This document shows positions 56,110 to 64,000 of a stretch of 64,000 nt of DNA, piece by piece. Numbering within the stretch: the first letter of the stretch is position 1; each line of letters opens with the position of its first letter. A program made the translations under genes and the position numbers. The notes below the pieces were generated by a model that ran no database searches, was not told where the DNA came from, and saw only the letters and a list, made by a program, of their open reading frames with translations. Source of the DNA: Rana temporaria (taxonomy: Eukaryota; Chordata; Amphibia; Anura; Ranidae); contig NC_053497.1 of the NCBI RefSeq assembly GCF_905171775.1, positions 101,549,157 through 101,613,156 of the forward strand. Direction: 5' to 3'.

Positions 56110-57471
56110 AATGGCAGTCTATATGCAAATTCAGTCCACTAAGGAACATCCAACCCTCCAGAATTGACATCCACCCATCAAGGTATTTTGATATTTGCAT
56201 AACTCCTTCCAAGAGCCAGCCTCTACCTGTATCAAGACTGAGAGCTCTTGAGAGGAGTACCAAGGCATGGTGCTGTGATATTTTTAGGAAATTATGAAAT
56301 GATCACATATGGACGGACCCTAAGTGGTTGATATACTAAAGGCATATAGGCTGTTCACTTGGCAAGAAAATGTTACTTTAGTTTAGTGAATGATGTGAAA
56401 ACTCTCTTTGCAAAGAATGCAGAATCAAGCACAAAAAAAACCCAAACATTATTTTGTTTGCACATGATTTAATGATGGAAGTTAGTCGAATTTTACTTCA
56501 TTCACTAAGGTAAGGAAAAATGTCCTTGCAAAATGAAAATTCCCTTGCAAAGATAAAAGTTTTTGCTAAATCAATCCCAACGTAACAATTAAGACTATTC
56601 TGTACCTTGGGAAGTATTAGCTTATATTGCAACAGGGGTACCCATTTTGTTTACTGTATAAATGTTTCACTGTCCTACAAGCATAAGACTAGATAAGCAC
56701 AGAAAGCTGGGGCTACTCAACATGACTTAGCTTGGCCATACACTAATAAATCTTTGTTGTTCAATCAGCAGGCTGAACAATTGTTTTTTTTTTTTACTAT
56801 CCATGGTATAGAACTGGATGAATCTGCGGTGTTGGCTAAAATGACCCAGGCATTATACCCACTAAAAATCATGGAAGCAAAGAGATGGCAGGATATACAG
56901 TACATACCTTAATCATAAAAAAAATTTATTCAGAATTTTATGGAAGCCAGTTGTGACCAAATCCCAAGGCACTTTTTACCTTATCTCTGATGTTTCAGTT
57001 GTTTCCCTGATTGGCTGATCCTGCCTTTTATTAGAGATCAGAAGACCATTGCCGTGGCATTTCGTCTTTTGATTGCCCACAATGAAATCCCAGACCATCA
57101 GTTTATGGTAAGAATTTGAAAGCTTTTCTCCAATATGTTTTTACGGTGCTGGACATATTAAAACATACGTATATGATAAAATTAGTAAATATTTAATATG
57201 GGGTTTGTTTCAGTATTGCAATTTGAATTGGCATCCTGAGTACTGCAACAGTTTAAACACATGAATGACTACAATACAACTGAATTGCTGTCATAAGACC
57301 CTTGAGTGAGAGAATTAATTACCAGACTGGATCTGATGTTTCTCTTTCTAGTAAATACATTTTTATAACCAAAGAACAAGGAGAAAGGACAAACAGACAA
57401 TACACAGAGAAGAGCAAAGAATGGAAGAGGAGAGAGAAGTAGGAAAGAAAGGTAAAAGCGAAGCATGAAGT
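56110..57471. other. Intron 1 sequence, no gene seen
   Basis: Nothing recognised apart from AT-rich stretches. Confidence 0.5.
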
Positions 57472-58419
57472 TTAACCACTTGCTTACTGGGAACATATAC
57501 CCCCCTCCTGCCCAGGCGAAATTTCAGCTTCCAGCACTGTGTTGCTTTAACTGACAATTGCGCAGTCGTGCGACGTGGCTCCCAAACAAAATTGACGTTT
57601 TTTTCCCCCCACAAATAGAGCTTTCTTTTGGTGGTATTTGATCACCTCTGCGGTTTTTATTTTTTGCGCTATAAACAAAAAAAGAGCATACATTTTGAAA
57701 AAAATTTTTTTTGCTATTATAAATATCCCAATTTTTTTTCTCAGTTTAGGCCGATACGTATTCTTCTACATATTTTTGGTAAAAAAAACAAAAAAATCGC
57801 AATAAGCTTTGCGCAAAAGTTATAGCGCCTACAAAATAGGGGACAGAATTATTATTATTTTTTATTATATATTTTTTTACTAGTAATGGTGGCGATCTGC
57901 AATTTTTATTGGGACTGCGACATTATGGCGGACACATTGGAAACTTTTGACACATTTTTGGGACCATTCACATTTATACAGCGATCAGTTCTATAAATAT
58001 GCACTAATTACTGTATAAATGTGACTGGCAGGGAAGGGGTTAAAACTAGGGGGCGTGGAAGGGGTTAAATGTGTACCCTGCATAGTGTTTCTAACTGTGG
58101 GGGGGGACTGACTGGGAGAGGTGACCGATCTGTGTCCCTATGTAAAAGGGACACAGCATCAGTCTCCTCTCTCCCTGACAGGACGTGGATCTGTGTGTTT
58201 ACACACACAGATCCACATTCTTGTCTGTGTACCCGCCAATCGCGGGTGCCTGGAAGACATCGCGGCCGCCAGGCACGCGCATCGGCATCTCAGTGATGAG
58301 GCGGGCGCGCGCGCCCCCCAGTGGCCGGAGGAGCCAAAGACGTCTATAGACGTCCTCCCGGCAATTGAGAGCCACCTTGTGGCCGTCTTTTGACAATAGG
58401 CAGGATGCCAAGTGGTTAA
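57472..58419. mobile_element. 'TTAA-CCACTT' family element, full length
   Basis: TTAACCACTTGCTTACTGGG at the left and GATGCCAAGTGGTTAA at the right. Family block TTGCTTTAACTGACAATTGC. The 3' part is GC-rich with an extra palindrome of GTGGATCTGTGTGTTTACAC. Confidence 0.8.
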
Positions 58420-59800
58420 AAAAAGAATGTAAGGTAGGGGTGAAAGGAAGCTCTCCCTCTTCCCCTACCAAATCAATTAATTAATCAATTAATCTCAGTA
58501 AATTGAGGAAAGCCAAAATAAGTGTCGAGGATAGAAAACCTTCAACTACAAAACAGATTTATAATAGTCAAAACTTTAACATTCCAGCCACATGAACCAA
58601 AAGTTTCTGTAAGTCTTGAGCCTCTTCTGAGAGATTAAAATGATCTCCTCAATTTCAGAGATACTTAACTTTGTTAAGCCAGACAGACAATGCAGAAATC
58701 TACATCCTTCTCCAATAGCAGAAAACAGGGATTTTGCAGCATTATAAACAGTGAACAGCAGGAGCTTTTTTATATTTCGTAAGAGAAATAAAAGTGTAGT
58801 AGGGAAGCCCTTTTCCAAACGGACTGGATGCCATTTTGGAGGGAATGCATCTTCTTTGAGAAAACAAGTATATCCAGGATATTTGATGATATCTACTTTC
58901 AATACCATTTGTTTAATTCCTAACAAAGATATTTGAGATTAGCACTGGTGGAAGCAATCTTTTGTAAAAACCAATCTGAGCTTCTAGGAAATAAGGGTGG
59001 ATTATTTCAGCTTAATGGGATAGGTATTGTGGATAGGTTTGTTGTAATGCCTATACTGTGGCATGAGTTCAAGGACAGAGATTTTCACAACCATCTATCA
59101 GTGGCAGGAACTTTGAAGGGGTTAAAACAAACTTCCGATCCAGGGAGACCACTTTTTGGTAAGGGCATGTGCACCAACCACAAAAATTGATTATAGTCAA
59201 ACAACAATATTAAATTTGGATATTAGGTATTCTAATATTCCGTCGAATCTTCTTAGAACATTCGACAGACACCATAAGCCTTCAATGACAGATTCAACCT
59301 TAATTAATTTGGATTTTCGGATGAATGCATTTTTTTAACGAAAAACTAAATAAAAAAAACGAATTTCAGGAGTAACTAAATAAATATATTTTTCGGACGA
59401 AAACGAAATTCCGAAACAAAATATTTCAGTGTGCACATGTCTAACGTGTACCCACCACATGGGGTTGAACATGATTTCTAATTGATATGCATTTTCATGC
59501 AGTAAAATGTATGTGTTTTACTAAAGGAAAATGGACAAGAGTAAATGGACCCTAACGGGAACTGACACTGCTAACAAACAATAAATATACTCACATCCCC
59601 CATTTTGTGCCCTCCCCGCTCCCCTAAAAAGTCAAGACAAAAATATGGGAGATGCCATTGCTGACTTTTTTCAGATGGTGCATGCTTAGGAAATGTCATG
59701 CTTATCTATGCTTTGCTACTGTTTGTGTTATTGAACTGCAAAGACCAGTGTTCTGGCAAGCACTGCAGCTATACCATTACCTCCAAACCTTAGGACCCCC
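58420..59800. other. Intron 1 sequence with unclassified open frame and TTCGAA-like block
   Basis: A 116-codon minus-strand frame (58576-58926) has no family match and I do not call it a gene. 59230-59440 is AT-rich with TTTTTCGGACGAAAACGAAA-type words. Confidence 0.4.
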
Positions 59801-59829
59801 TGCAAACTTCTGACTTCGGCTGACAATGT

Positions 59830-60460
59830 TTGAATCGTACTACGAGGACAGTGATCCCCTTCCCTATCCCCTCTCTAAGATGTATGTGCTACTAATCTCC
59901 CCTTCCCGGAGGATTTTATTATGCCTGGCCTTAGCAAATGGTAGAGGGATCTCGATAGATCCTTCACATCTGCCCAACGTCAGAACGTCATACATCTTGC
60001 TCTGAAATCATCCATTTGCACATATATTCAGGAAACCAATTACAGATTTTTGACACGCTGATATCACACCCCGTCGGTTCTGAGTAAATTTTTTCCGGAG
60101 GCTTCGGATCATTGCTGAAGATGCTGTGAGGAACAGGGGACTTTGTTCCAAATTGTTTGGACTTGTCCCAAGCTTAAATAGTATTGGTCAGAGGTGTAAA
60201 AGATCACTCAACAATTTACAGATTTTCCAATATCGGAGAATCCTGTCTTCTTCCTCCTCCACTGCTCACAAGTCCCTCTTAAGACATACAAGAAATCAGT
60301 CTTTCAGCACATGATTACTGCCGCCAAAGCTTATATTACCTTGTCCTGGAGTGACCATAACCCCCTTCTAGTGCCATGTGGCCTAATAAAGTCAGAAGCA
60401 TTATTGCTTTATTACATGGTCATATTGGAACATGTTTGTATATTCAGACAAGGGTAAGAC
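59830..60460 (+). pseudogene. Tx1/L1-type LINE ORF2 fragment
   Basis: The plus-strand translation across frames gives the 'W(Y)HTPS-L-KFFP' and 'CW-C--E-GTLFQIVWTCPKL' pattern of the ORF2 C-terminal cysteine region. One Trp codon has become TGA at 60117-60119 and frameshifts follow. Dead fragment with no 5' end. Confidence 0.7.
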
Positions 60461-61716
60461 ACACTTGGAAAACTACTCTGGAGACTGAGGTCTTCCTGCC
60501 CTTCTTGCTAATGTACAGGTGCATCCCATAACCCTGGCTCCACTTCCCATCCAACCCCCCCCCTTTTTTTTTTCATCCAGAGAGACTGTCACTGTGACAC
60601 AGGAGGGGACGTGTTGTGTCAGCGAGGTTTCATCATCAGCTACTTACTTACTATATCGAAAATAAAATAAGAAATATGTTTTTTTGCTTTATTATCTACC
60701 TTAAATCATATTGCTAATTGCATATTGTATTTGTTTGTAGCCTAAATACTCTAATTTGCACTTAAAATGTTGTAACTTTTGGAAATGCCAGTAAAAACTA
60801 GGCTGTGCCAGTAAATTTTGGGTGTTGTGTCACTAAATTTCAATCTGGTAGGTTGGCAACACTGCTCTTGTTTTACCAAGGTAAGCAGGTTTGCGGGAAT
60901 AGGAATGGGTATACCTACCATACATAAACATACATTTTTCTGCAGTAAATACAAGTATACTAAAACACTATAGAACATAATTTAAGTACAACACAGTTAT
61001 GTGTTTAAAAATAGAGTGAGCTGCACTAATAAGGCAGGAAGAACTTGACAATCAATTCTCTTTGTGTTAATGATGGCTGTTTATCATTAGAAGACAATGA
61101 GTGCAATGATTATACAGTAAAAAAGACTGGAGGAGTTACCTGCAGTTCTATACTTATGTAGCTGTGTAAATTTACTCTTGGAACAAGCAGGCACATTTCT
61201 AAATGTGTGTCAACATAGGCAATCTGGAACATTGTCACAAACAAATTTCGGATTCATTTTACGCAAATGACAGCAATATAATGAACATCGGATAGGTCTC
61301 AGGTGACAACATTACACAGGATTACAATTGTAATTATTGTCATTATTACCCATACACAGTGTGTTAGTTAGGTAGCAAAGAAAGTAGTGTTGGTAAAGGC
61401 AATAATAAGAAAGAAAGAGAGAGTGTAAAAGAGAGAATTAGTGTGTTACAGAAAAGGAAAAAGCCTAATGTAGGCAGAAAAGGGTACGGCAAAGAGAAAG
61501 AAAGGAAAAGTAGTTTAGTAAAGTGGAAGGGGAAACTACCAGTGTAACTCAGGGAAGCTTGAAGGGGAGTCACAAAACTGTTTGCTCTATCTCCAGCCTT
61601 CACTGAACATGGATTAGGATGGGAAAGCTAAGGAACATTGCAGAACTAAAACACCAGGAATAACAGAGGATCCAATGGACAACTATTTTCCATTGGGTAG
61701 GTGCAAGATAAATGTT
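60461..61716. other. Intron 1 sequence, no gene seen
   Basis: Contains a purine-rich GAAAGAGAGA stretch at 61380-61520; nothing else recognised. Confidence 0.5.
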
Positions 61717-61934
61717 TTAAAGAGGGGGTTCACCCTATAAAAAAATAAATAAATTCTAGCATTAAATTAAGCATAGTAGCGCGAGCTACAGTATGCCTTT
61801 ATTTATTTTTTTTGCCCCATACTCACTGTTTAATCCTATAGTGAATATTCCGACTCCCCGCGGGGAATGGGCGTTTCTATCCAGAGGGAATTTAATGCTA
61901 GAATGTTGTTATTGAGGGTGAACCACCGCTTTAA
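61717..61934. mobile_element. T2/Kolobok-like MITE (short)
   Basis: TTAAAGAGGGGGTTCACCCT at the left and GGGTGAACCACCGCTTTAA at the right, TTAA at both boundaries, and the TCTAGCATTAAAT word repeated inverted. Confidence 0.75.
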
Positions 61935-62797
61935 GTAGCCTCTACACAGAAGAGGAAAATAAGGGTGCATATAAATGGAACATGGCACTTGCAACAGTGG
62001 ACAGGATCCTCTCAACCATGCTAAACTGAATGTAAATATGGAGTAGGACCACTGGACAGACTGGGGCATTTCTTACTTGTAGTGCACCTTCACTGAACAT
62101 GTCCAGTATGCTTGGTACTTTTTGGCATACATTGTGAACTCACTCTTCCTGTTTAGAGGCTGCTGAAAAACTTTTAAACTGTATGCCTTAACCCCCATTA
62201 GTAAAGTCATAATTGCCTAGCGGCACTGTGTTAGTCAAAGTTTTTTATGGTTTGATTTGTTCAGTCAGTTTGTCCATTTGTCTGAGGATGGTTCAAAGAG
62301 GACATTGATTACTGAATATGCAAGTTATTATAAGTATTGTATTATATTATTATAAGTATCTGTTGCAAATTCAGAGGCAGTAGAAGCATTTTTCATCAAC
62401 ATGAATTGAACATCCTTTTTAGACAATTGTCTACTGGAAAATTATAATGCAGTCCCCAGATGCTGGAATGCCTAATAACATCTGAAGGTTTCATGCCCCA
62501 AGGTTGAACTGCAATTAGAAAAGATGAGTAAACTCTGGGCTCTTGCCCTTTACCAGGGACAGTCAGAACAGAATTTAAAATTGTTCTTACAACTCTGAAT
62601 TACTGTACACTAGGCACACACAATAGGAATTAGACCTGCTTGACAGTCTTACGCACACCAAAATGTTCCTGCTTGAATGATTATGAAAAGTATTTGAAAC
62701 ATGAACCCAATTTGAGGCAACTGTAAGTAAGCAGCAAGTCTTCTTGATTTTAGGCAGCAAAAATTGTTCTTGAGTAAGAATGTTGTAAATATACATT
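61935..62797. other. Intron 1 sequence, no gene seen
   Basis: Nothing recognised. Confidence 0.5.
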
Positions 62798-63317
62798 TAA
62801 AGTGTTACTGAACCCAGGACCCTGCATTCACTATATCTCGCCCCCCACAGTACACAGAACAATGAAATGCAATTATTTTAGTAAATATAAACTGCTTAAT
62901 ACCTTTTCGCATTAACAGTTGGGGAGTCTTGGGACTTCTATCAGTGTCCAACCAAGCACTGGTTAAAGCTTGTAGGAGGAGTTTTCTGAATGTGCGTTGA
63001 GACTGCAAGACCCTGACCCTCTGTCTGGCCAGTGCTGCTTGGCCCTGTACTGATCACATGCACCCTCCCAAGAATACAAAAACCTCTCTAGCAATACACA
63101 CCAAACTGAGCATATGCAGCCTGTCGGCACAAACTCTGTGTTATCAGGAATGTATTAGGAGCCAGTGGAAGGAGGGGAGGATCAGCGAAGACAGGATTAA
63201 ACAGCCTTTTCACAGAATGCAGAGAATTAACACCTTAGGTTCCACAGTGAGTATAACAAGCATGCTTTACTGCATATACAGACTGATTTTACTATTGTGT
63301 GTTTAGTAACACTTTAA
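62798..63317. mobile_element. T2/Kolobok-like MITE
   Basis: TTAAAGTGTTACTGAACCCA at the left and GTTTAGTAACACTTTAA at the right, TTAA at both boundaries. Non-coding. Confidence 0.75.
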
Positions 63318-64000
63318 GTTCAATTATCTGAATTACAATTATGTTAACCTAACATACTAGGTCATGTGGAAGTCGAAACATGTAAAAAGAGAGTACATAA
63401 TGGTTGTTATGCAGTCTTCTAGTTTCTTGAACATATTATAGATCAGGATAGGGTGTGCTGCAAATTTGATTCAGAAGCTCAATTTCTTTCTGCAAAAAAA
63501 ACACTTTTTTGAAAAGTCATTAACAGATGGAGAAGAGCTTTCAGCCCAGAGCATGATGATCCAAGGAATTGGTACTGTGCTTATCTTTGTTAACTAATTG
63601 GTTGTTACCAGTTTAGTAAAGCCAAGGCCTAAAAACTGCAAATATCAGTACAATTCAAAATTCTTTGTAGTAGTTTTTGGTAAAGACCATTTACTACTTA
63701 GACTTTGAAGCAGCACATGCCCACAACTGATGATAAAGTGGCCCTGCAAATAGCAGACTGTAGTAAATAGCAGATCCCCCCTGTGCCCAGTGTTTATTAT
63801 TTTATATTAATTTATGTTAATTATTTTATATTAATTTATGTTAATTACCGTAGTTTATATTAAAATACTAGTGTTCCTAGCGTCTCAAGAACTATTGTCT
63901 TTGAATGTGCTCTATAATCAAATACCCATGAAAGAGAGATATAGAGATAAAAAGAAAAGGGAATGGTCTGCGGGAAGTTGACGGAGAGGGTTCAGAAAGG
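63318..64000. other. Intron 1 sequence, no gene seen
   Basis: Contains a short tandem repeat ATTTATGTTAATTATTTTAT near 63790-63850; otherwise nothing recognised. Confidence 0.5.

Noticed and set aside
58576..58926. 116-codon minus-strand frame
   Set aside because: No recognisable domain, no splice context, and it sits in repeat-rich intron.
1..64000. CRISPR arrays, bacterial promoters, Shine-Dalgarno sites or operons
   Set aside because: The window is vertebrate nuclear DNA; direct repeats present are minisatellites and transposon ends.
1..64000. tRNA, rRNA or obvious snRNA genes
   Set aside because: No A/B box pair with a cloverleaf and no rRNA-like stretch was recognised by eye; a covariance scan could still find small relics.

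Overview
The window is nuclear DNA of a vertebrate, most likely a ranoid (true) frog. Two observations point there. The one protein-coding gene is a vertebrate-only gene with canonical GT-AG introns. The rest is packed with amphibian-style repeats: TTAA-flanked T2/Kolobok-like MITEs, hAT elements with 8-bp target duplications, Tc1-like elements, Tx1/L1-type LINE fragments, and MITEs with 'GTACACACGACC'-type ends that I associate with ranid frogs. The species call is an inference from repeat style and not a database match.

The gene is NEXMIF (KIAA2022, neurite extension and migration factor), on the minus strand. Two coding exons are visible. A short exon (21101-21219) carries 49 nt of 5' UTR, a two-codon upstream ORF, the start codon and 23 codons. 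A giant exon (15338-19538) carries the next 1,400 codons. They join in phase across a 1,562-bp intron, giving 1,423 complete codons. The giant exon ends at a splice donor whose GTAA supplies an in-frame stop if it is not spliced. The short final coding exon known in mammals was not found and probably lies below position 1. The non-coding first exon was not found either and probably lies beyond 64000.

Layout: 1-15337 is intron 3, containing a foldback element, palindromes, MITEs and Tc1 copy 1. 15338-21219 holds exons 3 and 2 with intron 2. 21220-64000 is intron 1. It holds Tc1 copy 2 with a hAT nested inside it and a MITE nested in that, at least seven large hAT-type elements, four or five 'TTAA-CCACTT' elements, LINE relics, minisatellites, and a hammerhead-ribozyme-like motif at 41732-41787.

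There is no operon, CRISPR array, convincing tRNA/rRNA gene or second host gene. The most useful leads are the gene model itself, the strong-context uORF ahead of a weak start codon, the hammerhead-like RNA motif, and the oppositely oriented Tc1 copies that bracket the coding exons. The transposon insertion history can be read directly from the nested target-site duplications.
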